A stretch of 64,000 nt of DNA from Strix aluco. Taxonomy: Eukaryota; Chordata; Aves; Strigiformes; Strigidae. The stretch lies in NCBI RefSeq assembly GCF_031877795.1, contig NC_133971.1:84530446-84594445 (forward strand), given 5' to 3'. Of the stretch, positions 44,461-58,346 are shown piece after piece; within the stretch, counting starts at the first letter, position 1, and every line of letters begins with the position of its first letter. A model generated the notes under the pieces. The model did no database searches. It saw nothing but the letters and a program-made list of their open reading frames with translations, and had not been told where the DNA came from. The position numbers and the translations under genes are program-made.

Positions 44461-47400
44461 AGAAGACATATTTGTATACCACCTTTTTAAACCTCAGCAT
44501 TTTGCATTGTAGCACTGCTCAGATATCTGCAAAAAATGTTTGTATTGTGCCCCAGGATGAGGGAACCTGCAAATGACAGCTCTTGGCAGAATTTCATTTA
44601 ATTACTCACTGAGGTGACCTGAAAAGCCTGCTATTCAGGTTTGCTCAAAAAGGACCTGAAATGACACATGGTCCACATTTGACCCGGCGTTTGAAGAAGA
44701 TGCCCTCATGATTGTGGACACCCTGTTCAGTGGTTTGATCCATGACAGCAAAGGCACTGCCAGAGTAAAGAACGCTTTGAAAACTGCTTTAAAGCAGTGT
44801 TTTGTCCTATGCATGGTAAAACTCGTTTTAACAATTTCCTTCCTTGTATTAGCAAGGCCATAATAATGATCGGTCATGCTTATATAAAAGGGTTTACTTA
44901 AAAAAAGGGGAATGAACAAGAGACAGAAAACAGCTTGACTTTCAGAGGAAGATGCCCAGACTTTACACAGACAGATGTGATGGCTATGCAACGAGTTTCC
45001 AAACACAGCCTTCATTTTGATGCCTTCATATAGTCTCCAAATGGAAGAAGGGGGCCAAGATCTCTTTTATTTGAGCGTAGACCTCCAAAGCACCTTTCCA
45101 GCTCTCAAAAGAAATGGAGAGCAGGTGCTCACTGAGGACGTACTTCAGTTCCATCCTGAGAAACCTGTAATTATGCCACACTGCATCCCCAGCATTACGC
45201 TGCCCTTCTAGATGTGCTGGGGACTTAGGTGTGGAAGATGCAATGGAAGAAGGGCGCAGTGTGGGGGAAGTGGAAGTTTTGAAGTTTCCAGAGCCTTTGA
45301 AGCTAATTTGGGATGAAGCAGGACAAGGAGTGAAGAGGAAAGTACAGGAGATGGTGAAGTAAGACTCTTCCATGTGCTGGGGCCAAGTAGCCATGGAAGC
45401 AGTAACAGGAACACCTAAACCTGGATGGTCTCTTGTTGTCTTACAGCTGATAAAGCAAAACCTGTGTGTGATGCACAGAGGTTAGTGCAGGAAGTTGTTA
45501 CCAAAGCTTTTCCCAGGCTAATTCCTGGAAAACAGCTGTTCTGGTGCTCCTGGAGTGGAAACACAGAGCTGTTCTGCAGAGAGGACAACTAGTGGAAACC
45601 AAACCCAAGCGTTCAGAAAATCATGTGAAAAATGAAGGCTTTGCAGGAGATAATTCAGGGGAAGACTGTGAAACCTTCTAGAAAATGGGTATGGCATCAT
45701 TTCAACAGAGGGTTAATTTATTTCTCTGCATGAGTGGGCACCCCACCACCACCCAGAAGTCACCCAGCAGAGCAGTGAGCCATCTGCAAGCAGCCCTCAG
45801 CCCGGTAAAATTCCCATCCATTATTCAGCTTTGCTCAGGTCATATATCCCGTCACCCTCATTTTACAAACCAAACCCTAAGTCACTGATTCGAAACCCAC
45901 AAAAAAGCACACTCTTTGAATGCTGGGAGAAAATAAATATCTAAATTGCTGAACTCTGTGACAAGCCTTTCAGACATTATTTGCTGGTTGAAAGGCTTAA
46001 TCCTGGAAAAGTCCCTGCTTCAAAGTGCTCTGAAATCAGTCACCCTGTTTTTGTCACACTTCTGTAACTACATATATTGAAAGGTCCCCAGAGCCCAGTA
46101 CACTAATCTTTTCTATTTATAACTTTGTGAAAAACCTGAGACCTCACCTTGAAATTTTCTCATTGCAGGTATCTTTTTTGATTTAAATGTGGTTGTTGAT
46201 GTCTGAGTTTTGTTTCACCTTGTAGGTCAGCCCTGGCTGATAGTGGTGATAAAGTTATTTTCTCTGACCAGCTGCAGTAACATATCCCTTTGGGCAAAGT
46301 GAGCTGAGCAGTTCCTTTCCATCGTTATTATGTGGTGTAATGGAAGATCAGTATTGTCTGATAAAGAAGACCTTCATCTATGTGGCTGGTGGGAGCTTAT
46401 CTGACTGAATGAGCTGCTGAAAAGGAGCACTTGCATTTACCTGGATTTCTCTAAGTGCCTCTTATCTTGCTTTATCATTGCTGGCTGAAGGTGAGATCCC
46501 GTTTGCCTATCTCAGGGTCTAGGCTTTCACATAATAACACTTAGAGAGAAATAGTGCTCTGGAAGGAAGGGCCTACAAGCCAGTTACAAGAAAGCAGCAG
46601 ATTCCTTCAGAAACTTTCCACATTTCTTGGAGTCTGGGCAATATGACTGGAAGGGCTGGATCCCACCCTGGAAAACTGAGCTCTGGTGTGACTGTGTGAG
46701 GCCTTCAGACACAGCTCACCCATGCACAAAAATATTTCCCAATAGATAATTTGATATTACGTGTTTGAAATTCACACTGTAGCAGAAATTCCACCAGTTT
46801 GGAGGCAGGCACAATACTGTGCTATTAGACAGGCGACCAAAAATTTGTGTCAGCTGTTTGCAAACAGCTGCAAGTTATCTCTGCAAGAGAAGAAAGAAGC
46901 AACAACAGCCTCTAATTAATTGGAGTTGAAAAACTGATTTTGGAATAGAATTATGTGTTTAGGGATAGTTCTTGGCCAGAGAAACTAGTTAATTCTATCA
47001 AAATGATATTTTCTGACTGCTCCCCAAGTCTCTAGCCTGCAGTCCAGGGCACACTGGGGCAGGGCTGGGAGCAGCCCAGCACATTTGTGGTTTGCACATC
47101 CCTCTCTGGAGCCTAGTGATGGCACTGATGACTCATGGCTAAGGTGGGTTCATGGAAGAAGGGGTTCATTTTAGTTAGATAGTCTTTAACAACAAAAATA
47201 ATTTCAGTTATTTGGGAATATCAAATGAAATTTTTACTTCTGATGCCATATCTTTGTAGAGGAGCTGGAGACAGCTGTTGGGGGCTGTTTCTGTTTTGCA
47301 TGAAAGCAATGCTGCTGCAAGTTCTGCTTCAACGTCATGAAGGTGCCTGAGTGGAAATTTTAGATGTGTGGTTGTAGTTTGCAGCTCGCTTGATTAGGGA

Positions 47401-49203
47401 TGAATTTTCCAACTTCACCAGAGTGCTGGGTAGGAAGGACAGTGCATGCAAAATGGCCTTTTTGGGTCATTGTGAATATACAGCAGCAGGGTGAAGTTTC
47501 CATAGCTGTGCTGTTCAAAGCAGGCCAGGGACTGAGAGGACGAACATCCACAACACCTGTGCATTGGCAGGGTCCACATGACAGCCAAGCACCCAGCTCT
47601 GGTCCCAGCCACCCACGTGAAGCAAATGGGTGCAGCTCCCCTGGCATTTGCACAGCCAGCTGCAGCTCTGCTGCTGGTACTGATTTAATTTCGCATCTGG
47701 GCTTCACACCACCTGCAAGCCTCGTGGGAAACCAGCAAGAAGTTCTTGTGCGTGTGGGTGTCCATTAGCACGTGCCTGTGTATCTTCTTCCTCAGAGCCC
47801 TCTAGGCTCAGAATCAGGGAGCAGCAAGGTCTCTCTGCTCGCTGCCATATCCCTCTGACAGAGGTTATCACCACATCAGCCAAACTGGCAAAGGAAACTC
47901 ATGTGTGACTGGAGCTCCAGCACCTCAAACTAAAGTGCAGACTCTCAGTGTAAAACATTATGATGGCAACCAATGCCAAGCTTTGCTTTAAACTGTCCCG
48001 AGGTTTCCTTCAGCTCCCTCTCCTGTGGGGTGGCAGTTCCCTGTACTGGGACAAAGGGTACAGTTAATAGAAACTATCAAAAATTTTATAAAACTAATAA
48101 AATAGCTTACGCTTAACCACAGTGAGCCATGCCAGATTTTGCTTGTCAGGGCTGTTGACCTAGTGTTGGCTTCCGGTGGGGGTAGGTGCTTGCAATCCTG
48201 CTCCAGAGGTTTGTGCAATGCAGAAATGGCATATTTGCCAGACAGGAAACCATGCCTGGCTGGTTTCACTCTGATCCCAGCAGCCATGGCCTAACTTCCC
48301 TCTGCGGAAGAAGTTTATCTTTCAGCGCTTTCTGGTTTTCTGTGTAGCAGGGGGAGGAGGTAAGAAATTGTTCACCAGAAGTGCCCATGGGTGGACTCTG
48401 TCTCATATCTCTAGCAATACAGGGGAAGGTACCAAGAGGGTTTGCTGCAACTTTACGTGGCTGAGGATATGTAGAAGTGGAAAGGACAGGATCGTGGAGG
48501 AGAGTCCTTCTTTCAGAGTACCAAACTCTGCAGAACTGGACTTTGAGCAAAATCTGGACATGCCTGTTCAGGTCTTTAGTTCAGTCCAGAAATAACTAGG
48601 CACCAAACTGATCCTGAGCATTCCCATTCAGCCTGGAGAGATTTCTGGTCAAACCCATCGTTTCTGCACATGTCATAGTTTCCTCTCCCAAATACCATCC
48701 ATTTCCACAGGAAAGCAATGATACCTTTGACTTTCCAAGGAAAATGCCTTCTTGCTACTCTCATTAACCTTTAGTAAAGAAAGCAAGAGTGGACAAAAAT
48801 GACACCTACTGGACACATCTGAGTAGCTTCTGTAGCAGATGTCTAAATCTAAAGATACAGGTCCTTTAAAGCATCTGATAACTACAATTACTTGGTTATT
48901 TTGGGGGCCTGAGAGTCTAAATACTTCTGGCTTCTAATAGGATTGTGTGGTATTGTTGTTATATTTATAGCAAAGTGCATTGAAACTCAAGACATCTAAG
49001 GGCAAGACTAACATTTCTCAGGAAAAAACGCAGTTTCTGTGATTCAGTTCTCTTGGCCTCAAACTGTAGAAGTCCTGTAATTTTTTTACTGCTACATCAG
49101 AACTACATTTTTTAGTCCTTGAATGGTATTTTAGAACTGAAGAATGATTAAAACTCCTTATTGTTTAAAACTCCTTATTTCACCCTTATGGCACCCATTT
49201 TTT

Positions 49204-50570
49204 AAAAGGGTAAAAAGGAGGACCCTGGAAACTACTGACCTGTCAGCCTCCCCTCTGTGCCTGGGAAGATCATGGAACAGATCCTTCTAGAAGCTATGCT
49301 AAGACACATGGAGGACAGGGAAGTGATTCAAGACAGCCAGCATGGCTTCACTAAGGGCAAGTCCTCCCTGACCAACCTCGTGGCCTTCTATCGTGGAATG
49401 ACTACATTAGTGGAAAATGGAAGAGATATGGATGCCATCTGTGGATTTCTGTAAGGCCTTTGACATGGTCCCCCACAACATTGGAGAAAGATGGATTTGG
49501 TGGATGGGCTACTTGGTGGATAAGGAATTATCTGGCTGGTCACATCTAGAGAGTAGTGGTCAATGGCCCAGTGTCTGGATGGAGATCAGTGACAAGTGGT
49601 GTCCCTCAGGGGTCCGTACTGGGACAAGCACTGTTTAATATCAATAACATAGACAGTGGGATTGAGTACACCCCCAGTAAATTTGCAGATGACACGAAGC
49701 TGAGTGGTGTGGTTGACACACTGGAGGGAAGGGATGTCATCCAGAGGGGCCTGGACAGGCTCAAGAAGTCAGCCCATGTGAACCTCAGGAGGTTCAACAA
49801 GGCCAAGTGCAAGGTCCTGCACATGGGTCAGGGCAACGATGGGTATCAATACAGGCTGGGGGATGAAGAGATTGAGAGCAGCTCTGCAGAGAAGGACTTG
49901 GGGGTAGTGGTGGACAGAAAGCTGAACATGAACTGACAGTGTGTCCTTGCAGCCCAGAAAGCCAACCGTATCCTGGGCTGCATCAAGAGAAGTGTGGCCA
50001 GCAGGTCGAGGGAGGGGATTCTGCCCCTGTACTCTGCTCTCGTGAGAACCGACTTGGAACACTGTGTCCAGCTCTGGAGTCCTCAGCACAGGAAAGATAT
50101 GGATATGCTGAAGTGGGTCAAGAGGAGGCCACAGAAATGATCAGAGGGATGGAACACCACTCCTATGAGGAGAGGCTGAGAGAGCTGGGCTTGTTCAGCC
50201 TGAAGAAGAAAAGGCTCCAGGAAGACCTTATTGTGGCCTTTCAGTACTTAAAGGGGGCCTACAGGAAAGATGGGGATGGACTTTTCAATAGGGCCTGTTG
50301 CAATAGGAAAGGGGTAATGGTTTTAAAGTAAAAGACAGTAGATTGAGACAAGATATAAGGAAGAAATATTTTACAATGAGGGTGGTGAAACATTGGAACA
50401 GGTTGCTCAGAGATGTGGTAGATGCCCCATCCCTGGAAACATTCAAGGTCAATTTGGACAGGGCTCTGGGCAACCTGGTCTGGTTGAAGATGTCCCTGAT
50501 CATTGCAGGGGGATTGAGCAAAATGACCTTTAAGGGTTCCTTCCAACCCAAAGTATTCTGTGATTCTGTG
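49204..50570 (+). mobile_element. CR1 non-LTR retrotransposon, 5'-truncated and inactive
   Basis: Encodes the C-terminal part of a reverse transcriptase in broken frames: [20 protein letters not shown] at 49260, [15 protein letters not shown], the domain-5 motif FADDTKLSG at 49682 (catalytic DD present), [15 protein letters not shown] and then RELGLFSLKKKRL. It ends with the CR1 3' end TTCCAACCCAAAGT and two ATTCTGTG units. The damage includes a frameshift near 49440, an apparent internal deletion after VPHNI near 49480, a stop at 49934, a further frameshift before 50140 and a stop near 50329. The 5' end of the recognisable match is about 49204, so ORF1 and the endonuclease are missing. CR1 is the dominant bird LINE. 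Confidence 0.95.
50555..50570 (+). repeat. CR1 3' tail, two ATTCTGTG units
   Basis: Two perfect 8-bp units mark the 3' end of the CR1 copy; this terminal octamer repeat is specific to the CR1 clade. Confidence 0.93.
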
Positions 50571-50955
50571 TAGGGTAAGAGTAACTAAATGTTGTTTCTT
50601 AAGCCTGACACATGTTGATTCTGGGGCCCAAACTAGCAAGGTGCTGTCCTGGTGTAGGGTGGCCTTTGGGTTGGAGATCCTCATACAGGTGCATATACTG
50701 AGGCCAGCACCACTTGGGCAATGCAAGGTGAGAAGGGGCACACAAGGTGTAATTCCATAAGCCTTTACTAAAGCACATGGCTCTTCAGATTGGATTGAAG
50801 TCCTCTTTTTGGGCTTCACAGCTGACTCCTGTGGGGACAATCCGCCAGGCTCAGAAATGAATGACTCTGCTCACCTACTGAACCACAGTGGATTTGGTGG
50901 TGTTAGAAATGATGGTGAGAACAGGGGGCTATACCTTTTTTCGTAATTCTCATAA
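50571..50955. other. Spacer between CR1 and LTR
   Basis: Unique sequence of 385 bp; nothing recognised. Confidence 0.6.
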
Positions 50956-50960
50956 GGCTA

Positions 50961-51724
50961 TGTGAGGAACTGAAGGAGTTAATGCCTCAAATATTCATCT
51001 ACATGGAAAGCCTCAAGGCCTAAGATATAGTGATACTTTAATTTAGGATTGAATGTACTGCACGTTCAATCTCTAAGGAGGACCACTAAAGGTTGGCTCT
51101 GTTGTGTAAGCTTGGCACTTTGTATAAACGATGCAGGCCTTGCTAGCGACTATACCCTTGAAGGAGGGCTAAAAGACTAATAAGAGGGGAACATCCTGCC
51201 CCCAGAAGGCGCCAAAGATTGGATGGTTGCCTGAGAGGCATGAAGTCAGAGAAAACCAGCGGTAACTATAGGAAAGGTAAAGGTGGCAGGGGGAAATCAT
51301 GACCACAGACTCAATTGGACAAAAAGGTTAATGCACCCCTATCCCCCCTCAATGCATGTGCAGGACCCACGCTCCACCTTCTCCTCGCCTGTCATGCAAA
51401 TGATTTTGTGGAAAACCTGCCTCTCTTCATCTAGTATGCAAATCAACTGATAAGATGAACTTAAAAGGCAGCAGAAAACATTGCTGGATGTGCACCCACC
51501 ACCCAAGATTAGTGGACCTGAGACAATGCTGGGGTGGTGATCCAGATTCTTTATAGATTTTTCAATAAGAGGCCACATCGCTTACTATCCTTTCCAAGCT
51601 TAAGTTTGTTTCTACCACAAATTAAACATTTTCACTGGTCATTTGCCGTCATTTCACTTTAATTTAACCCGAGAGGATCACGAAACCTCTACAACTCCCT
51701 GGGCTCCCAGTCTGGGTTGTAACA
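50961..51724 (+). mobile_element. Probable solo LTR of a second endogenous-retrovirus type, 764 bp
   Basis: Starts TGTGAGGAACTGAAGG and ends TGGGTTGTAACA. The flanking 5-mers are GGCTA (50956-50960) and GGCTG (51725-51729), which differ by one base. Inside are two ATGCAAAT octamer-like motifs (about 51395-51445), a CTTAAAAGG TATA-like box near 51460, an AATAAG poly(A)-like signal (51564-51569) and a U5-like end with CGAAACCTCTACA near 51680. The order fits a + strand LTR. The family is not identified, and no viral genes are present. Confidence 0.6.
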
Positions 51725-54700
51725 GGCTGTTAGACTGAAGCCATCTTATTTAAGTGAACCTGACTCTTCCAGAAAGTACTGTGCTGAGTCAAAGAGAGGA
51801 TATTCAATGGGAGAACTGGCATGGGCATCTAAGACAGATGCCGAATTTTTAATTGATGGGATTTTTTCCCCCCATGTCTAAAGCTTCACAGTCTGTCTTA
51901 AAATTAATCTGCCATTTCATTGTCCAGTTTTTCACTGCTGCAAGATTATTTACACTTTCTTGTAACTCAGTGCAGCAGTAATAAGGCTGTCCCACAAATT
52001 GTCCTGCCCATGTGTACCGGTGCCTTATAGATGGAAGTTATGTTTCCATATTCTCTCACTTTTGGGAAGAATAGCTACTGTGAGAAGTAATCGTGGGATT
52101 ATGATGTGAAATTCTCTTCTCTGAGAGGCCAAGGCCAGGACAGGGTTGACATCAGCACCAACTGAGGACAGGTTCACTAGGCAAGCCCCATGGCTTTTTG
52201 GCAGATAATGGGAATCTGGAGTTGGATTAGAGTAAGCACAGAAAAGGTAAATTTTGACTGTTGCTGCAGTGCCTTAAAATACCGGGATTTATATCCAATA
52301 TGTAGAACAAAACATTCTGGTAGGAGAGAAATTGTAGAGAAAAAAAAAATTTTTAAAAATCCCTGAAAAATGAAAGAATCTCAGAGATGCAGTCAGAAGC
52401 ACTGCATATGAGCTCCTGCTCATGAGCTGTGTATTCAGGAGGGGTCTGGGCTGGAAGAGAGGACCTCACCACAGGGGAGCTTCAATACTGAATAATCAGA
52501 CCTTTAGGGCAGAAAACTGAGTTATATCCCATTGCTCGGTGATGAAGAGGGGAGGGCTTTTTATTTTATGGTGGTTTAGCTCCCTCTGCTGTGTACATGA
52601 GCTGAAGGCTGAGACAGGAAGATTTGAATGGGCTTCTGAGGGAAATTAAAGGTGTGGGTTCAGAGAAAAACCATTAGAGGAAATCCTCTGTCAAAATGTG
52701 CCAGGATGTTACTTGCTCACTGTATTTCTGCTGTGAAGTCCAACCCATCCAGCACCACCAGTGCCAGGGGGGAGCCAGACTGCTGCTAACACTGCTAACC
52801 CAGCTTTGTTTATTAGGAGACTTGCACTTCCAGTTTCACATGGGAAGATCTTAATTTTCTTCCCACCTCTAAAACAACAGCTTAATATAAAATAAAAGGA
52901 CAATGTAACATTTGCACTATTTATTGCTAGGGGAGTTGTTTGCTCCTAATGGATAGTTAGTGTACATATTAGCATTTCCTGCTGGTTTCCTTATTTGCCT
53001 TGCTGGTTTTGGGTTTCCCTTTAGTGATTGATTGCCTTTCTCATGGTCACATTGTACTCACTGTAGCAGGTTGAGAACAAACTACTGATGACTGTGTGCT
53101 GGATGGTATCTTATCAAAGATACCTCCAGGGCATTTGAAATTCGTTGTTTCACTAGCTTCACTCCTCTGTGGGTGAATTAGAACAATTAGTATTTTAGGG
53201 CTGCTTAAGTGAAGTCTGTTTAGTAAGTTAAGAGGACAAAATACATTAAACAGATTTGTGGTTGGACAGTTTCTGCCAGCTCTAGCTGAAAGGACCAAGG
53301 GGTGGGTCAGCACAAGAGGCTGCTCGAGCTGCTAGTTGCTGGCAAAAATCAGCCATCAGCAGAAAAATCTTCAATTCCTGTCTGGTTTGTGTGCATAACA
53401 CATCCCAGATATTTCCAAGTCATACTGTAATATGATTAAAATTTACTAAGAACTTCCCCTGTCCCAGAACAAGTCCAGCTGGACTGAAGACCAGCATGGG
53501 TTGCGTTTGTCAAATAAAGCTGTTAATGACCAGGACTCAAACTCATCCTTACGTGCCTAAATAAAGGAGAAGTTGTTTTTCTCCTCTTTTTCTAACAGCA
53601 GCCACATTTGAAAATTAGGGCTTCCATCCATATGAAAGCCTAAAGCAGTCAATGGGACTCTTCCTATCAACTTCATTGAGTTTGGGATCAGGCTGTAAAT
53701 GATTAAGAGGAAAACTTTTGACAGCAGTTAGCAATGGAGTTTGCAAAAGCTCCGTTCATTTCTTCAGGAGCTGCTGTTGAGCAATGCAGAATATTTTGAA
53801 AATTCCTCTCCAGGTACAGCTACGTCTAGGTGGGAGAGACCCTAAAAAAAGCTGCCTGAAAGCCTGTGTTCGATTTTATTGTGTAAATACCTGAACTCTT
53901 TGCTATTTCCTTCCTATGTTGTGTTCATCTAGATTGTTTTAACAGACAAACATTGTTCAAGTCTTTGCATATTTGTTTTTCATCTGAGCTCAGATTAGAT
54001 ACTGTGACAGGAAGGCTAATATGCTCATTTCAGCCAAGTTTTCATTCCAGAGATGGCTGTTGATTAGCCAAACTATGACCCTGAAAAACCAGAGAGATTC
54101 TTTGAAACAGGCTCTTGGAAGGGCTGAAATGGGCAAAAGTGTGTAAGATATTTTACCTACTTTTAGACCAGCTTTTTAGAGACTGCCACCATTTGAGCCC
54201 TGGTGATGGGATCATCAAGTTTATGAGGGTGCCTGCGTCCCCTGGTGTTTTATCCTTAGTGTTACCCCGGTAGAATTAGGTTCCTGGGCTTTGTAAGAGA
54301 AAAATAACAAACAGTAATGGAAATTAGAGTAATTTACAGGTGAATCAGAAGTAGCGAAGGAAAGCTGCTGCCTAGCTATGCTTAGATTTTGAAAGGTGTT
54401 GCAAATGACTATTCATTTGATTTAATATACCAGATTTAGTTCAAGGTTACTGGAACACATTATAAATCAGAATGTAGATACTTGCAAGCATATCTTTAAA
54501 TATACCTGACTACTTCACTTTCTACCACTGCAAAGGTCAAGGCACACAGTCATAGTCCAAGGAAACATGAGTCAGCCTGTCATTGTTTTTAATCTCAGAC
54601 TTCACTGACAGTAGTAATCTGCTTTGCATCTTCAGACATCTGCAGGTGCATTTATTTATTGATCTTTAAGAAGTGGTTTAGTTCTGGTGTCACAGACATT

Positions 54701-57700
54701 CCCAAAGGGGATTTACCAGGGAGGGTAACAGAAAGGTTAATCCCAAAATGAAGCAGATTCTGCTGAATTCTGAGCAAAACACTTTCCTTTCTGGAACTGG
54801 ATTGAATTTGCAGCATTAAAAGCATGCATCTGTTCTGCTTTATCCATGATTAGGACAGCCTCACCTCTGCTGGTGTCGCTAACCCCTGAGGCAAGCAGAA
54901 GGATCGGAGCCCAGCTGGTGGGAATCACATCAATAAAGTGAGATTGATTTATCAGAGCTGGAGAGGAAAGGGAAATTTGGTGGGTGATTAAAGTCTGTGT
55001 TAGAGCAATGGCAATTTTTGTGTTGTAGCTGTAGGGCTGATGTCACCAATAAAGGAGACAAACACCCAAGGTTTCAGGCCCTTCTTCAAGCATGACTGAA
55101 AACTGAAGGTGAGCTTTTACTTTAAATATGTGTGTATTGTCATTTCTCATATGTCAGATTCTTAGTGCTTTGTCTCAAGAAACTCCTTGGTTGTTGTTTT
55201 TCTGCTAGATGCACCACAAGCTCCAGACAAATGATTATGTCTTGATTGTTTCTAAGAAGCTGGGTTTACAAGTACCATTCCTTTGCATTCAATTACTTCA
55301 TGCTTGTAGGCCAATTAGAGCAGGGTCAATGGATTGGTATGTTTGTGTACATTCACAGCTGAAAATGACTGTGTGCTTTGAGCCGTGCTACTACCTGCTT
55401 TGCTGGACTTGGAGTGCGGAGCGGGCTGGAGGTGGAATTAATTGCTAACCAGTTATCTTATCTGAAAAGCAATTGTGCTAGGAGAAGAATCACTCAAGTG
55501 ATATGTGGTTGGGTGAGGGGATGACCCCTCTCTTTAGGGACTTTAGGATTCTCTTTTCTTCAGGTAACAGCATTGCAAATGAAACAGCACAGTTAAGGGG
55601 GGCAAGAGCTTGTTTTAGGAAATGTCAGTGCTGTGCAGAGACATCGCTGAGCCGCTGATGTGAAATCACAGCATCATGCTGAGAGCCAAAAGGTGGTGCT
55701 GTTACTGCAAGGAAGAGGAGAAAAAAGTGGCTCCAGATCTCTTCAGCGGTGTTGGGGGTCAGCTAGGGAGTAGGGGCAGAGCTAAGGGGGAGACCCTGCT
55801 TTTTCCAGGTAATGGGATGCTTGAGGTCTATCTTAATGTACAGGATGCCTGGTGCTGGTGGGCAGAGCCCAGGAAAGCAATAAAACTCAGCACAAAAATA
55901 TGCATCTGGAGGGAGGGGAAGGAAGAAAAGGAAATCACAGGCTTTCACATTGTGAGACATCAGACAGAAAACAAGATTGGAAAGAGGTGGTAGATGATGC
56001 TGCACTGGGTGCTGCAGGGCAAGCAGCTCATCACGCGCTCTGTGAGGAGGCAGCCACAGAGCTGCTACTTGAGATAAACATAAATGAGGAAATGGAAGCA
56101 CAAAGGATCCACAAAAGTAAAGAGAAAAGCAGTGGAAGAGTGTGGAGATCCTTAGTGTGGAAGTGGATGGCAGCAAGATGTAACTGAAACCCTCCTGAGA
56201 TGGTGTCTGCCTTAGCTTCTACAAAGACATATGTCAAATGGGACGTTAACCTAGTTAGACAAATTGCATCTAGACCGACACAGTAATAATATTTAGGTGC
56301 TGTGTAGGTGGACTAGAGAAGAACTGGTGGTCCAGCAGGAAAAAGTGTTGTCTCCTGTGTGTCACCTCGTTGAGAGACTCCTTCCCATGGTAGTCGCCAC
56401 ATTGTGGCAAGAAAGAGATCTGCATCCAATTTTTGTTTCTGAAAATATCTCAGTGTTGTTGTCCAGCTTAGCAAACACCTGATGTGTGCTGGATTATGTC
56501 CTTTTGGGCTGAAATTGACCCCAGCCACTGTTGGGACAGTGAGATTTGCGCAAATGAGAGATTTTAAATTCAGCCTTGAAGGGGTCCCTCGGGGATGACT
56601 TTAGACAACGGTGTGAAGTTCAGTGCACAGTCTTGGCTGTTGGGAAGTTAATGCTTCCTCAAATGATTTGAGACAGCAATGTAGCCAAGTCCTATCACTG
56701 TCGCCATCTGGCCATGAGATGCTGCAGTCCAGACCAGACCTCAGACCATTTGAGGCACTGGGCATGGCATTCTGCATCCTCCTCCTCGCTCTGCTATGTC
56801 ACAGGTAGAGTCCCACTGTGAAAACCTGCAAAGGGGGGGTCTGAAGTGATGTTTCTGCTCCCTCCCTGTGACTACCAGCCTTACTGAATGACTGCAAAGT
56901 GTATTTGTTAAGTGAATTGGAAACATTGCTCAGGAACAGGCTGAGCTGTGCAAGACACCACCCACACCTAATTTTTGTGGTTGCAGATTAATGGCAGCAG
57001 GTATAAGTGCCCATTGTGTTGTTCAACTCATGCGTGTGCTTTTGAGCAGAAGTATCCCTTATTCTTGCAGTTTTGCCTGGCTCACTCTCCAGGACCTTTT
57101 CCATCTCAAAGGTAAAGAAGAATAAGTACAGGAAGAGCAATGGATGACAAACAAAAAACAGAAAGGTGAAGGGTTAAAAATGTAGAATCAGGAGCCTGAA
57201 TGGGGACTCTCAGCAGCTAGGTCTCCCTGAAAGTGCTCTCTCTTAGGTCTGCCACTCATCTGTGGTTTGCTCTGCCAGTGTCCCAGTGCCTCTCCTGGAC
57301 TGTGTCCATCCTGCGCCTGGACTCTGGACACTGCTGTATGTTCACAACGGTTAGACCTCCTTGAAAGCAGCTGCCATGCAAACTTGTGTTTCCTTCGGGA
57401 AGTAAGAATTAGAAAGGCTCTATATTTGCTCTCTACTTAATGAATACAGCTCTGATTAATACCAACAGGAGTTAATCAGGGGCCTCAACTGGAGTGCAGC
57501 AGCACAGGTCTGTGTATGATTATGTGTAATCATAAACACGCCAAAGAGTAAATGTATGTGTCAGCCTGTCCCTATGACATAGGTGTGTTGTACCTGAACA
57601 AGAGATAAGTGGAAATAAACAACAAATGTTTGAAACAGCAGTCGCTATGTTTCTCTGTGTTCTAGGGAGCTTGCATGTAGCTCAGTGTTCTTGCTATGCA

Positions 57701-58000
57701 GTGATATTCTTGTTTGTACTGGATGTTTCCACTTCTTATCATTAATGTCTTAAAGCTTGTTTATTGAACTCTAGGTCAGTTTATTCAGGTTTAATGACTC
57801 TTCCACTGCATGTTTTCATTTCAAGCTCATGGAGGGGGGATGTGGGCATTTTCTGTGCTGTTGCCTGGGTCTTTCAGGAGGTTGATCTTGGGTCATTATT
57901 TGAACTAGTAGATGAATGATAGGAGTGTCTGTTGTGGTCTCCTTTTCTTTATTTATTTTTTTAAACATCTGTTTCTCATTTGTGTCTTCTAGTCTTTTTT

Positions 58001-58070
58001 CTGCTTGTGTAGAGGGTTGTTGGTGAAGACAAAAAAGAATGTGGTTCCTAGAGGATAGTCTGAGCCTACA
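58001..58070 (+). repeat. Diverged direct repeat, left copy
   Basis: Contains TCTGCTTGTGTAG, then TTGGTGAA and CCTAGAGGATA, in the same order as at 58277-58346. Confidence 0.6.
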
Positions 58071-58276
58071 TTGGAGCTTCTCTCCCATAGAGCGAGGGGA
58101 ATGGTCTTGTGGCTTATGCATAGAACTGTGGAATTAAATGACCCATGCTTTTTTCTTCATGTTGCTGTAATCTTTTTGAGGAAATCACAATGGGGAATTC
58201 AATTATAGGATATATTTGTGGTAACACAAAAAAAGGTTGTGGCTTCAGTAGAAAGCAGATTGGGTTGTTCTGTCTT

Positions 58277-58346
58277 TGTTTCTGCTTGTGTAGGAGGCCT
58301 TGGTGAATGCAAAAGAGGAACGTGTGTTTCCTAGAGGATACTCTCT
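58277..58346 (+). repeat. Diverged direct repeat, right copy
   Basis: Matches 58001-58070 with several substitutions and small indels. The offset is about 275 bp. Confidence 0.6.

Larger units (their letters stand above)
41320..49203. other. Intergenic, no gene supported
   Basis: About 7.9 kb. It contains one exon-like open stretch near 41612-41765 (see findings), a (TG)8 at 44152-44167 and a polypyrimidine tract at 44374-44460. Nothing else is recognised. Confidence 0.55.

Noticed and set aside
44635..45394. Adjacent - strand frames of 126 and 122 codons that could be one protein
   Set aside because: They are in different frames with no splice signals that join them and no recognisable domain.
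52569..52595. GGTGGTTTAGCTCCCTC similar to the beginning of the 41-kb LTR
   Set aside because: Similarity ends after about 12 bases; there is no matching far end or target duplication.
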